The position numbers and the translations under genes are program-made. The notes under the pieces were generated by a model. It was not told the origin of the DNA, searched no databases, and was given only the letters and a program-made list of their open reading frames with translations. This document shows, in pieces, positions 8,170 through 16,852 of a DNA stretch of 64,000 bases; position 1 is the first letter of the stretch, and each line of letters begins with the position of its first letter. The stretch spans positions 25,832 to 89,831 of the forward strand of contig JAJYZB010000009.1 of NCBI GenBank assembly GCA_021800275.1, given 5' to 3'. This DNA is from a bacterium (GTDB lineage Bacteria > Vulcanimicrobiota > JABDET01).

Positions 8170-9162
8170 ATGTATTTAAGAAATTTTATTTCCATGAATG
8201 ACGTTTCGGAAGTTGGACTGCGTGAGCTTTTGAGACTTTCTAAAGAACTTAAAGATAAGTTGAAGAATCACGAGTCTCATCGGCGGCTTGAAGGTAAAAC
8301 TCTTGCCATGATTTTTGAGAAGCCATCAACCAGAACAAGGGTGAGCTTTGAAACAGGAATGTATCAATTAGGAGGGCATGCCCTTTATCTTTCTGCTTCT
8401 GATTTGCAGCTGGGAAGAGGAGAAACCATTGAAGACACGGCAAGGGTTTTGTCAGGATATGTGGACTGCATTATGGCTCGAACTTTTAAACATGAGACCG
8501 TTGTTAAACTGGCGGAATCTGCTTCAGTACCTGTTATTAATGGATTGAGCGATTTAGAACATCCCTGTCAAATTCTGGCTGATTTATTGACCATTCAGGA
8601 AGAAAAAGGTGATTTTAAAGGTTTAAAAATAGCTTATATTGGGGATGGAAACAATGTTGCTCATTCCTTAATGCTTGGCTGCGCAAAACTTGGGATGAGT
8701 GTTTCAGTGGCTGCTCCTAAGGGATATGCTCCAGATTCAGAAATCGCAAAATTGTCGCATAAAGAAGCTGAAAGACATGGAGCCTTTGTTGAAATAACAA
8801 CTGATCCAGGAAAGGCGGCTAGCCAGGCAGATGTTCTTTATACTGATGTCTGGGTTAGTATGGGGCAGGACAAAGAAAAAGCAAAACGGTTGAAAGTTTT
8901 TAAACCTTTCCAGATTAATGAAAAACTCTTTAAAAAGGCTAAGCCAGACTGTATTGTGCTGCACTGTCTGCCTGCCCACAGAGGTCTTGAAATTACAGGA
9001 GAGGTCATGGATGGGATGCGCTCGCGCATCTTCCAGCAGGCTGAAAATAGACTGCACAGCCAAAAAGCTCTGCTGGTGACACTGGTAATGCCAGTCAAAC
9101 GTGAAAGTTTGGAGAATCAGGGTGGCAAAGTGGCGTTAATGTTTCACGGTCAAACAGATTGA
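8170..9162 (+). CDS. argF: Ornithine carbamoyltransferase
   Basis: Transfers a carbamoyl group from carbamoyl phosphate to ornithine, giving citrulline in arginine synthesis. The 330 residues contain the carbamoyl-phosphate motif STRTR (53-57), HPCQ (131-134), the ornithine-specific SMG loop after DVWV (230-232) and HCLPAHRG (265-272), so it is not an aspartate carbamoyltransferase. The ATG at 8170 follows an AAGGAGG site by seven bases. It is a single gene with no other arg gene nearby. The 200-base upstream region is AT-rich; I see no certain ArgR box. Confidence 0.96.
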   Translation: MYLRNFISMNDVSEVGLRELLRLSKELKDKLKNHESHRRLEGKTLAMIFEKPSTRTRVSFETGMYQLGGHALYLSASDLQLGRGETIEDTARVLSGYVDCIMARTFKHETVVKLAESASVPVINGLSDLEHPCQILADLLTIQEEKGDFKGLKIAYIGDGNNVAHSLMLGCAKLGMSVSVAAPKGYAPDSEIAKLSHKEAERHGAFVEITTDPGKAASQADVLYTDVWVSMGQDKEKAKRLKVFKPFQINEKLFKKAKPDCIVLHCLPAHRGLEITGEVMDGMRSRIFQQAENRLHSQKALLVTLVMPVKRESLENQGGKVALMFHGQTD

Positions 9163-9190
9163 AAATCTAGATATTGCAGCAGAAATTGCT

Positions 9191-9424
9191 CTAAAACTGC
9201 CCTGATTGTCTGAATTTGACCCCTAGCATGATTCCTTTCATGAAATCATCTGCTTCATCATGGGTAAAAACGCCATGACTAGGGGTAAATTGGTCTTGTC
9301 CAAAGGAACTGATAGGATTGGATGTAGCCTGGGTATTTTGGGGCTGAGATTGAGACGGAAAACCGCCATTCCCTGCTCTGAGGCTTTGAGGCGATCTAAC
9401 GGAAAAATTAGTTTGGATATTCAT
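9191..9424 (-). CDS. Small hypothetical protein, 77 residues
   Basis: Not recognised. It is rich in Ser, Gln, Asn and Gly in the first 50 residues (low-complexity, probably disordered) and ends in a more ordered HDEADDFMKGIMLGVKF segment. It is believable as a gene because an AGAGGAGC site sits five bases before the ATG and a good promoter lies at 9441-9469. It has no signal peptide or membrane segment. It stands between argF (convergent) and the response regulator, which reads in the same direction from outside the promoter. Confidence 0.65.
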   Translation of the reverse strand: MNIQTNFSVRSPQSLRAGNGGFPSQSQPQNTQATSNPISSFGQDQFTPSHGVFTHDEADDFMKGIMLGVKFRQSGQF

Positions 9425-9440
9425 AGCTCCTCTTGACTAT

Positions 9441-9469
9441 ATTCTACCATAAAGGGGGAAAAAGAACAA
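9441..9469 (-). promoter_or_regulatory. Promoter of the 77-residue protein gene
   Basis: Minus strand: TTGTTC (9464-9469), a 17-base spacer ending in TGG, then TAGAAT (9441-9446). It combines correct spacing with an extended -10 (TGnTAGAAT). Confidence 0.65.
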
Positions 9470-9480
9470 TAAACAATAAG

Positions 9481-10191
9481 TTAAGATTGTAAACTTTTTG
9501 TTACTATCTCTTTCCCTTTTGGGCTGCTGATCAGTTTTTGCTGCAGGGCGACAACAACAGCATGTGTTCTGTCATTGACGTGAAGCTTTTGAAAAATATT
9601 GCTGATATGATTTTTTATTGTTCTTTCGGCAATGGCGAGTTTCTGGGCAATTTCTTTGTTGGATAAACCATCGGCAATCCAGTTTAAGACTTCTATTTCT
9701 CGAGGAGTTAGATGATCATAGACTTTTTCTTCCAGACCCTGAGGAATTTCATCTTTCTCGTAAAATTCTCGAAATTCTCTCAGAAGAATGCTGGCAATCC
9801 GACTGGAAAGCAGAGCTTCTCCTTGAGAAATGGATCGAATGGCGCGCAGGAGCTGCTGGGGGGATTCGTCTTTCAGGAGGTATCCCATAGCTCCAGCTTT
9901 AATTGCAGGGATGACGGCATTGGGATCGTCGGCAATGGTGAGCATAATAACTTGAACTCCTGGATTTTGTTTGCGAATCAGTCGAGTTGCTTTAATTCCA
10001 TCTAGAGCGGGCAGTGTGATATCCATCAGCACGACATCCGGGAGGTGCTCTCCAATTTTTCGGATGGCTTCATTTCCATTTAAAGCATGTCCAACAACCT
10101 CCATATCCTGCTCTTTTTCTATGACTCTTTTTAAACCCTCGATGAAGAAAAGCTGATCATCCACAATAAAGATTCGAATTGGGCTTTTCAT
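9481..10191 (-). CDS. NarL/FixJ-type response regulator
   Basis: A 236-residue two-component regulator. The receiver domain covers about 1-125 with the acidic pair DD (11-12), the phosphorylation site Asp57 in VLMDITLP and the conserved Lys in LLKDE. The LuxR-type HTH domain is at about 165-225 (LTPREIEVLNWIADGLSNKEIA, then RTIKNHISNIFQKL). The ATG at 10191 overlaps the kinase stop as ATGA, showing coupling; an alternative ATG at 10200 is less likely. It works with the cytoplasmic histidine kinase encoded just upstream. Targets cannot be read here. Confidence 0.95.
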   Translation of the reverse strand: MKSPIRIFIVDDQLFFIEGLKRVIEKEQDMEVVGHALNGNEAIRKIGEHLPDVVLMDITLPALDGIKATRLIRKQNPGVQVIMLTIADDPNAVIPAIKAGAMGYLLKDESPQQLLRAIRSISQGEALLSSRIASILLREFREFYEKDEIPQGLEEKVYDHLTPREIEVLNWIADGLSNKEIAQKLAIAERTIKNHISNIFQKLHVNDRTHAVVVALQQKLISSPKGKEIVTKSLQS

Positions 10192-10862
10192 GGCTGGCAC
10201 GGAACCATGACCTTGAGTGTGGTTCCTTTTCCGATTTCGGATTCTAATATAAGTTCTCCCCCCATTTGCTCAGCTCTCTCTTTTATGAATTTAAGGCCAA
10301 AATGAGGAGCGTTTTTAGTTTTTTCTGCTGGATTCATACCAATCCCATTATCTTTTATTGAAACAGATACCGCGTATCTTTGAATTTTTAAAGAAACTTC
10401 ACAAAAAGAAGCCCTGGCATGTTTTAGAATATTGTGCAGTCCTTCTTGAATGAAAATTTGAACAAAATTTCTAACTTCTTGAGGGATTAGTGAGTCTTCT
10501 CCTTCAGTCAGAAATCGAACTGGAATTTGGGACAGCTCTTTGAAATCATTGATGGAATCGCGAATCACTGGAATCAAGGGCCAGGGTTCTTCATTTCTCA
10601 GTTCATGGATGGCATGTCTGATTTCAGTGACCGCAATTTTTATAGCCTGACGAGCCCCTTCTAGATCTTCTTGCTTTTTTTCTTGTTCATAAAGGTTTAA
10701 AAGAAAAAGGGCGTGCGAGAGGGTTTGAGCTGCTCGTGAATGAAGTTCTTCTCCAATTTTACGTCGTTCTTCCTGGAGAAGAACTTCTAGATTAAGAACT
10801 GGTTCACCCTTTGTGATAGGGCTGAGAACGCCGATAGGAGTTTCTTTGGTCGTTTTTTTCAA
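10188..10862 (-). CDS. Cytoplasmic histidine kinase, NarX/DegS type
   Basis: A 224-residue kinase with no membrane segment and no sensor domain. Residues 30-100 are the HisKA_3 dimerisation domain with His41 in EERRKIGEELHSRAAQ (the usual ELHD is ELHS here). The HATPase domain follows, with an N box (IQEGLHNILKHA), the G1 motif DNGIGM and the G2-like GKGTTLKV. It starts with TTG at 10862, nine bases after GGGGAGAG. The missing input domain means it must sense through a partner protein or a soluble signal. Partner regulator is the next gene (ATGA overlap). It lies 64 bases after upp on the same strand. Confidence 0.93.
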   Translation of the reverse strand: MKKTTKETPIGVLSPITKGEPVLNLEVLLQEERRKIGEELHSRAAQTLSHALFLLNLYEQEKKQEDLEGARQAIKIAVTEIRHAIHELRNEEPWPLIPVIRDSINDFKELSQIPVRFLTEGEDSLIPQEVRNFVQIFIQEGLHNILKHARASFCEVSLKIQRYAVSVSIKDNGIGMNPAEKTKNAPHFGLKFIKERAEQMGGELILESEIGKGTTLKVMVPCQP

Positions 10863-10926
10863 TGTTCCAGACTCTCCCCATTTATTTTATTCTTACAAGT
10901 GCTCCATCATCCCTGCAGGTTTGACT

Positions 10927-11553
10927 CTACCGTGTACCAAAAAGCCTGTCTCCAGCATCCCCAAGGCCTGGAACAATATATCCCTTTTGATTCAGAGTTT
11001 TATCAATGGCTCCTACAAATATAGGAATATCAGGATGGCTTTTTGTTACTGCATCAATTCCATTTTGAGAAGCGATTAAACAGATCAAGGTAATACCTTT
11101 TCCACCTCTTTTTTTTATATAGTCTATGGCTGCAGTAGAGGATCCTGCAGTTGCAAGCATAGGATCCAGAACAAAAAGATGTCGTTCCTGTAAGTCTTCT
11201 GGGAGTTTAGCGTAATATTCGACAGGCTTTAAGGTATGGTGATCTCGATAGATTCCAAGATGCCCAACTTTTGCCGCCGGTATGAGTTTGAGAATACCAT
11301 TTACCATCCCAAGTCCAGCCCGTAAAATTGGGACTAGTCCCAATTTTTTACCCGAAATAATCCTGGAGCTGCACTGTCCTAACGGTGTTTCAATAAGTGT
11401 GTCTTCAAGGGGAAGATTTCGGGTCGCTTCATAAGCCATCAGAGTGGAGATCTCTTCAACTAAGTCTCTAAAGTCTTTCGGACCCGTATTCTTGTCTCTG
11501 AGAATACTGATTTTGTGCTGCACCAGAGGGTGGGTGATCAGTTCAACAGGCAT
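10927..11553 (-). CDS. upp: Uracil phosphoribosyltransferase
   Basis: Salvages uracil with PRPP to give UMP. The 208 residues match the family, with the PRPP-binding loop [11 protein letters not shown] (about 130-140) and the uracil-binding C-terminal end [16 protein letters not shown]. The ATG at 11553 overlaps the end of rpiB by 11 bases. The order ywlE-rpiB-upp resembles the Bacillus ywlE-ywlF-ywlG-glyA-upp segment with ywlG and glyA missing. Confidence 0.96.
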   Translation of the reverse strand: MPVELITHPLVQHKISILRDKNTGPKDFRDLVEEISTLMAYEATRNLPLEDTLIETPLGQCSSRIISGKKLGLVPILRAGLGMVNGILKLIPAAKVGHLGIYRDHHTLKPVEYYAKLPEDLQERHLFVLDPMLATAGSSTAAIDYIKKRGGKGITLICLIASQNGIDAVTKSHPDIPIFVGAIDKTLNQKGYIVPGLGDAGDRLFGTR

Positions 11554-11995
11554 TTTTCTGTTCCTGAATGTGGATTTTTTCGAGTCTGCGGCTGTGGTGT
11601 CCTTTTTGAAAATCAGTTTCTAACCAGATTTTTACCACCGCTTTAGCTACTTCTGCGCCAATGATCCTACCTCCCATGGTTAGTATATTAGCATCATTAT
11701 GCGCGCTGCTGAAATAAGCGCTGACTGGTTCATGGCATAAAGCAGCTCGTATTCCCGGGAATTTATTCGCTGAAACGCACATTCCTATCCCTGTGCCGCA
11801 AATTAAAATTCCCTTATCAGCTTTGTTTTTGAGAATGAGAGACGCTACTATTTCCGCGATATCAGGATAATCCACAGGTTCCGGGGAAAAACACCCGCAG
11901 TCCTCTGTTTCTATTTTTAGAGATAGGATTAAGTACTGTTTTACTGCTTCTTTTAATTGATATCCTGCGTGATCACTGCCTATCGCTATTTTCAA
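11543..11995 (-). CDS. rpiB: Ribose-5-phosphate isomerase B
   Basis: Interconverts ribose-5-phosphate and ribulose-5-phosphate in the pentose phosphate pathway. The 150-residue protein has the RpiB/LacAB hallmarks: [13 protein letters not shown] at the N-terminus, the catalytic cysteine in [15 protein letters not shown], and [12 protein letters not shown]. It overlaps ywlE by 23 bases and upp by 11 bases, so all three are one transcript. The product feeds PRPP synthesis, the co-substrate of Upp. Confidence 0.96.
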   Translation of the reverse strand: MKIAIGSDHAGYQLKEAVKQYLILSLKIETEDCGCFSPEPVDYPDIAEIVASLILKNKADKGILICGTGIGMCVSANKFPGIRAALCHEPVSAYFSSAHNDANILTMGGRIIGAEVAKAVVKIWLETDFQKGHHSRRLEKIHIQEQKNAC

Positions 11996-12446
11996 TTGTT
12001 TTAATCCTTTCGAACGTCATTTCTACGGTATCTATTATTTCTTTGTATATTGTTTCGTAAATCTTTGAAGTTGTCCCTATTGGATCTTCAATATCCCCTG
12101 TTTTATTCACAAATTCCTTGATGGTAAACAATTTTCCTTTTGTTTTTGGAAATTGTTCTAAAACCTCCTTTTTCTGCTTTTCAGTCATGGTTAGGATCCA
12201 GTCGCTTGCAAGCACTAATTCATACGATATCGGACGACTGGAATGGGTAGAAATATCAATTCCAAAGCGCAGAGATGATTCGACTGCCTGTTCAGATGCT
12301 CTGTCTCCAGGATATGCTCTGGTGCCGGCAGAGATGGCTTTTAAGGATCCAGAGAGGTGGTTTTTATCTGCTAGATAGTTAAAATATGCTTCTGCCATTG
12401 GACTTCTGCAAGTGTTTCCTGTGCACACAAAAAGGACTTTTTTCAT
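11973..12446 (-). CDS. ywlE: Low-molecular-weight phosphatase, YwlE-like (protein arginine phosphatase)
   Basis: A 157-residue member of the low-molecular-weight tyrosine phosphatase fold. The P-loop is CTGNTCRS (Cys8 to Arg14). Threonine in the fifth position of this loop is the residue that makes Bacillus YwlE specific for phosphoarginine, and the rpiB-upp context is the same as in Bacillus. The general-acid loop DPIG is at about 125. If the assignment is right, a McsB-like arginine kinase should exist elsewhere in the genome; none is in this window. Tyrosine phosphatase activity is the alternative. Confidence 0.88.
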   Translation of the reverse strand: MKKVLFVCTGNTCRSPMAEAYFNYLADKNHLSGSLKAISAGTRAYPGDRASEQAVESSLRFGIDISTHSSRPISYELVLASDWILTMTEKQKKEVLEQFPKTKGKLFTIKEFVNKTGDIEDPIGTTSKIYETIYKEIIDTVEMTFERIKTIENSDRQ

Positions 12447-12471
12447 GATTTAATGGCTGTCATATTCGTTT

Positions 12472-13332
12472 TCACTTAACGATGATAAGGGCTCGTTCCT
12501 GTCCTGAGAAATCTTTTTTTATGGAGAGGCTTTCGTAAAATTTTTCATATTTTTTCAGTTCTTTTTCCAGGATAGTTTTTAATAATGGATCTATTTCCAG
12601 AATGCAGTATCCTGGTTTTTTTAAAAAAAACCAGAGATCAGTCAGTATTTTTCTATAGGCTTCAAAACCGTCTTCTCCACCATTAAATGCTTCTCCTGGC
12701 TCGAATCGCAATTCAGTTGATATTTTCTTAGACTCAATGTAGGGGGGATTAGAGACAATTAAGTCAAATTTTTCTTTTTGGGTAAGGGCGGAAAAAAAGT
12801 TTCCTTCCAGAAATTCTGCCCGTTCTTCTACGGCATGAATTCGAGCGTTTTCCACGGCGTAATTCAGAGCATTTTTCGATATATCAACTCCTATACCTTT
12901 TGATAAAGGGTATTGTTTTAGGAGAGAGATAAGAATAGCTCCACTGCCTGTTCCTAAATCCAGAATTGAGAGTTGCTGAAAAGGCATGAATATTTGAGAC
13001 CCTGCTTCAACCAGTAACTCTGTTTCAGCTCTCGGGATAAGAACTCCAGGGCCAACCTTGAAAGATAATGAAAAAAAATCTTTTTTCCCTCTCAAATAAG
13101 CTGTGGGCATTCCATCCGCACGTTTTTTTAGTATTTCTTCATACAGCAGCAGAGCTTCTGTGTTGATTTTTTCCTCAGGGCAGCGATAAAGATGCATTCT
13201 GTCTTTGTTGAGTATGTGGGCGAGGAGAATTTCTGCTTCTAATCTAGGGGATTGGATGGAGTTTGACTCGAGAAACACGGCTGCATTCTGCAAAGCTGTT
13301 TGAATAGAAACAGGAGGCTGCTGGATAATCAT
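12472..13332 (-). CDS. prmC: Release factor glutamine methyltransferase
   Basis: N5-methylates the GGQ glutamine of release factors 1 and 2. The 286 residues have the PrmC N-terminal helical domain, VLIPRAETELLVE, the SAM motif LDLGTGSGAI (about 127) and the catalytic NPPY motif in VSNPPYIES. prfA, its usual partner, is not next to it. It heads the prmC-ywlE-rpiB-upp group, 25 bases before ywlE. The ATG at 13332 has only a weak AAGAG site. Confidence 0.95.
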   Translation of the reverse strand: MIIQQPPVSIQTALQNAAVFLESNSIQSPRLEAEILLAHILNKDRMHLYRCPEEKINTEALLLYEEILKKRADGMPTAYLRGKKDFFSLSFKVGPGVLIPRAETELLVEAGSQIFMPFQQLSILDLGTGSGAILISLLKQYPLSKGIGVDISKNALNYAVENARIHAVEERAEFLEGNFFSALTQKEKFDLIVSNPPYIESKKISTELRFEPGEAFNGGEDGFEAYRKILTDLWFFLKKPGYCILEIDPLLKTILEKELKKYEKFYESLSIKKDFSGQERALIIVK

Positions 13333-13447
13333 TTACTCTTTTTTCATTTTGGAAGAGGAGAAACCTTCTTGCTTCTCTATTTTGATTGTGTGGTGTTGAT
13401 TTGATTCAGCAGCAGTGCTGTGAAAACACCAGAAAGGAGTTTAACTA

Positions 13448-13480
13448 TTGATAATAAAATTCAATCTCATATTATGTTGA
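13448..13480 (+). CDS. Possible 10-codon leader ORF of the Nramp gene
   Basis: The only good ribosome site ahead of the transporter, AAAGGAG at 13433-13439, points to this TTG (8-base spacing), which reads MIIKFNLILC and stops at 13478-13480. The stop overlaps the transporter ATG at 13474, so ribosomes finishing the leader could restart there. An ATT codon in the transporter frame at 13447 would fit the same site. Purely a sequence inference. Confidence 0.3.
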   Translation: MIIKFNLILC

Positions 13481-14760
13481 AGAATGGAACCGAATCATCT
13501 ACGCCTTCCACTATGGACCGCAGAAAAAGTTTTTTAAAATTGTTAAGTTTTTTTAAGATTTTTGGTCCTGGCTTTATTGTCATGATTGCTGACATGGATG
13601 CAGGTTCTATTGTTACTGCCGGCGTTTCTGGCGCTGACTGGGGATATAAATTGATCTTATGGCAGGTCCTTTTGATTTATCCTCTTTATCTAGTTCAATC
13701 CATTACTGCTAGATTAGGATGTGTATCAAGCAAGGGACATGGAGAATTAATTAGAGAACATTATGGAAATTTTTGGGGAGCCTTTGCCACTGCGATTTTA
13801 TCTTTTGTTGTATTTGCATCTTTATTAACTGAATTTATTGGCATTGCAGCTGCAGGTGATATTTTTAATGCCCCTAAGTATTTGTCTGTAGGGGTTAGTT
13901 TATTAATATTGATTTTTGTTGCTTTATCTGGCTCCTATAAAAAGGCAGAAAATATTGCCTTAATTTTTGCCCTTTCTGGATTCGTCTTTATTCCTGCTGC
14001 TATTGCCGCAAGACCTAATTTACATGATCTGGTTATCCAGGGGATCTTTGGAAGTCAGCCCATTTTGAATCAGAATTATTTGTGGTTAATTGCAGCTAAT
14101 GCTGGAGCAGTGATTATGCCCTGGATGATTTATTATCAACAGAGCGCGACAGTTGACAAAGGATTATGTCCAAAAGATATAAAGGAGACAAAAATTGATA
14201 CTTTAATTGGATCCATTGCTACTCAGGTTTTAATGATCGCTGTGATTGCTCTAACGGCTGCAACTCTTTATCCTCATCATATCGTCCCTTCAACAGCAAA
14301 ATCATTAGCAGCATCTTTAATTCCATTGGCTGGAAAATATGCTGGTTACTTTTTCTGCGCAGGACTTTATACTTCTTCATTTTTAGCTGCTTTTGTGGTT
14401 TCCATGGCTTTTTCGTGGGCTGCCACTGAAACCTGGGGGGGAAGCCACAGCTTGAATGACAAGTTCCAAGATGCCAGAAGTTTTTATATCATCTATATTT
14501 TGTTTTTAGTTATTTCAGCTGCGATTGTTTTGATTCCGGGGATTCCTCTTGTTAGAATAATGGTGGATGTGGAGGCTTTTAATGGTTTTGCGCTGCCAGT
14601 AGTTTTGGCTTTTCTAATTGTTCTAGCTTCCAACAAAAAGATTCTAGGTGAATACGCATATTCTAAAAAAACCTTGACGTTTATCGCTTTTTTGGGAATC
14701 GTTATTGTTGTATTAGGAGTTTTAACATCGGTTCCACCAAGCTGGATAAAGATTTTATAA
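13474..14760 (+). CDS. Divergent Nramp-family divalent metal transporter
   Basis: A polytopic membrane protein of about 428 residues with 11-12 hydrophobic segments, in the Nramp (MntH) superfamily. The region FGPGFIVMIADMDAGSIVTAG corresponds to TM1, where MntH has DPGN: here the motif is DMDAGS. TM6 reads IMPWMIYYQ where MntH has MPH. The metal-binding Asp is kept but both signatures are changed, so substrate could be Mn, Mg or another cation rather than the classical Mn/Fe. The frame is open from a GTG at 13420, but that has no ribosome site; ATG 13474 gives the expected N-terminus and may be coupled to the leader ORF at 13448-13480. Convergent with the sigma gene (7-base gap). Confidence 0.85.
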   Translation: MLKNGTESSTPSTMDRRKSFLKLLSFFKIFGPGFIVMIADMDAGSIVTAGVSGADWGYKLILWQVLLIYPLYLVQSITARLGCVSSKGHGELIREHYGNFWGAFATAILSFVVFASLLTEFIGIAAAGDIFNAPKYLSVGVSLLILIFVALSGSYKKAENIALIFALSGFVFIPAAIAARPNLHDLVIQGIFGSQPILNQNYLWLIAANAGAVIMPWMIYYQQSATVDKGLCPKDIKETKIDTLIGSIATQVLMIAVIALTAATLYPHHIVPSTAKSLAASLIPLAGKYAGYFFCAGLYTSSFLAAFVVSMAFSWAATETWGGSHSLNDKFQDARSFYIIYILFLVISAAIVLIPGIPLVRIMVDVEAFNGFALPVVLAFLIVLASNKKILGEYAYSKKTLTFIAFLGIVIVVLGVLTSVPPSWIKIL

Positions 14761-14767
14761 AGTCATG

Positions 14768-15463
14768 CTACCACAATTCTTTTTCTAAAGTGTTTTTTAG
14801 TTTTTTCACACCTTTGAGTATGACTCGAGAGACATTTTTCTGGCTGAGTCCTAGTTTCTTTCCAATTTCCATTTGGGTTAAATCATAATAAAAGAATAGG
14901 AAAATAGCTTTTTTTTCTATTAATAGGAGTTTTTCAATGGCCTGAATCAGCGTGATTTTGTCTTCAACTGGCAGCTGAAAACTGATTTGTTTTTGGGACC
15001 GCAGCTTATGCCTCAGTAAATCAAACTCTTCTTCTTCAGCAGCTGACAGCAGAGGATTAGAAATGGTTTTTTGGAGTTTTAAAGCTTCCGTGATTCCTTC
15101 TTCTGCAATGTTCAGTGATTCTGCTATCTCTTTATGGGTGGGAAGTCTGCCTAATTTTTGTGTAAGTTTTTCTGATTCCTGGCCAATTTTGTAAAGCAAG
15201 AAATTGAGCCAGCGAGGGGGCCTGACCAGGTTCTGTTTATCCCGCAAGTAATGTCTGATTTCCCCCGAAATTTGGCTGACGGCATAGTGGTTAAATTCAG
15301 ATTCTCGGGCTGGATCAAAGTGATCTACAGCTTTAATTAAGCCTACTGCCCCAACCTGAATTAAGTCTTCTAAAAGTTCGCCATGGCTTTTTCGCAGAAA
15401 TTTTTTTGCCATAGTTTCAACAAGGGGCATATATTGAAGGATAAAATTTGCCCGATCTTCCAA
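14768..15463 (-). CDS. Alternative sigma factor (group 3, FliA/SigB/SigF-like)
   Basis: A 231-residue sigma-70 family factor with no region 1.1. Region 2 is visible in DLIQVGAVGLIKAVDHFDP and continues through FNHYAVSQISGEIRHYLRDK (2.3-2.4); region 3 is in GRLPTHKEIAESLNI; region 4 is the HTH in DLTQMEIGKKLGLSQKNVSRV. It looks like the motility, stress or sporulation sigma factors rather than an ECF factor. It starts with TTG at 15463, 11 bases after GGAGG. It is the last gene behind pilC on the same strand, so it may be co-expressed with pilus genes. No anti-sigma gene is adjacent. Confidence 0.92.
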   Translation of the reverse strand: MEDRANFILQYMPLVETMAKKFLRKSHGELLEDLIQVGAVGLIKAVDHFDPARESEFNHYAVSQISGEIRHYLRDKQNLVRPPRWLNFLLYKIGQESEKLTQKLGRLPTHKEIAESLNIAEEGITEALKLQKTISNPLLSAAEEEEFDLLRHKLRSQKQISFQLPVEDKITLIQAIEKLLLIEKKAIFLFFYYDLTQMEIGKKLGLSQKNVSRVILKGVKKLKNTLEKELW

Positions 15464-15527
15464 AAGAAAATCATCCTCCCTCCAATAGGTGTCCCAATTT
15501 CAGAAAGAAAGTGTTTTTTTAGAGGAT

Positions 15528-16778
15528 TTATCCTCCGCCATTAGGGTTGCCCAGATGTCCAATTAATCCATAGAGAGGCATGAAAACTGAAATAACGATG
15601 AATCCTACAATTCCACCCATCCCTAAAATTAAAAGAGGTTCTAACATGGAAGTCAAGGAAGAAAGCATATATTCAACTTCGGTGTCATAAAAGTCAGCTA
15701 TTTTAGACAGCATTGCATCTAAATTTCCGGTTTCTTCTCCTACAGCAACCATCTGTGTAACCATTGGAGGAAATAAACCAGAGTCTTGCAAGGGACCTGC
15801 AATGCTTTCTCCTTCTCTGATGCTTTCTCTAACTTTTATAATGGTTTCAGCAACAACTTCATTGCCTGAAACTTTTCCAACAATTTCAAGAGCCTGCATA
15901 ATTGGAACGCCAGAACTTAAAAGGGTTCCAAGGGTTCGACAAAAGCGTGAAATAGAGACCTTTTTGTTGAGCATTCCAAAAACAGGAATCTGCAGCTTAA
16001 ATTGATCGAAGTACAGCTTTCCTTTTGGTGTTTGTACCCATTTTGCAAAAATGGCGAAAAGGACGACGAGAATGACGAGAACAGCAATATCTATATACCA
16101 TATTCTGACCCCATTGGTGATATCCATTAATATTCTGGTTGGCAGCGGAAGTTTTACATCCATGCCTTTAAATAATTTGACAAAGGTTGGGAGAATGAAT
16201 AAGACCAGGAAAGTGACGATTAAAATTGCCATGATTAAAATAACAACAGGGTAGGTGAGAGCAGATTTAACTTTTTTCTTTAAATTAAAATCTCTTTCCA
16301 TAAAACCAGCGAGTCGATCTAAAACTTCATCCAAAACACCTCCAAGTTCTCCCGCCCGCACCATGCTCACGTAAAGGTTAGAAAAAACAGTGGGGTATTT
16401 AGCCATGGAATTGGAAAGAGATTGTCCTCCTTCTACATCCTTGCGGACAGAGAGAAGAGTCGCTTGAAGTTTCCTATCTTCTGTTTGTTCAGAGAGGATG
16501 TCAAGACATCGGACCATTGCCAATCCTGCATTAATCATAGTAGCAAATTGACGGCTGAAAACGGTTAAAGCCTGTTCATTAACTTTTTGGAATTGGCGTA
16601 AAGAGGCAAAGATATCTTGTTTCCAATCAACCTGGCCGCTTTTTCTTTCCGTAATTTCAATAATTGTAAGCTTCTGTTCTCGAAGCTTGTTTAAAACCAA
16701 TCGGTGGCTTTCCGCTTCAATGGTCTCCTGAACAACCCTGCCATCCGCTGTTTTAGCTTTATAAGTATATTGAGGCAT
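15528..16778 (-). CDS. pilC: Type IV pilus inner-membrane platform protein PilC (copy 1)
   Basis: GspF/PilC family platform protein, 416 residues, with two repeated T2SSF domains (about 70-195 and 275-400), each with the pattern FSRQFATMINAGL / FCRTLGTLLSSGVPIMQALEI, and three membrane segments (about 170-195, 222-245, 380-400). The first 60 residues (YTYKAKTADGRVVQETIEAE) are the usual soluble start. It anchors the pilus motor ATPases in the inner membrane. The start ATG 16778 follows GAGGGGGT. It is separated from the other pilC copy by a terminator and the 22-residue ORF, so the two platform genes may be expressed differently. Confidence 0.96.
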   Translation of the reverse strand: MPQYTYKAKTADGRVVQETIEAESHRLVLNKLREQKLTIIEITERKSGQVDWKQDIFASLRQFQKVNEQALTVFSRQFATMINAGLAMVRCLDILSEQTEDRKLQATLLSVRKDVEGGQSLSNSMAKYPTVFSNLYVSMVRAGELGGVLDEVLDRLAGFMERDFNLKKKVKSALTYPVVILIMAILIVTFLVLFILPTFVKLFKGMDVKLPLPTRILMDITNGVRIWYIDIAVLVILVVLFAIFAKWVQTPKGKLYFDQFKLQIPVFGMLNKKVSISRFCRTLGTLLSSGVPIMQALEIVGKVSGNEVVAETIIKVRESIREGESIAGPLQDSGLFPPMVTQMVAVGEETGNLDAMLSKIADFYDTEVEYMLSSLTSMLEPLLILGMGGIVGFIVISVFMPLYGLIGHLGNPNGGG

Positions 16779-16852
16779 AAAGGCTAACCCCCTCTGAATT
16801 TTTAAATCACGTATTTTTGGAACTCGTTAATTTGTTTTGAAAAAACTGAGGC

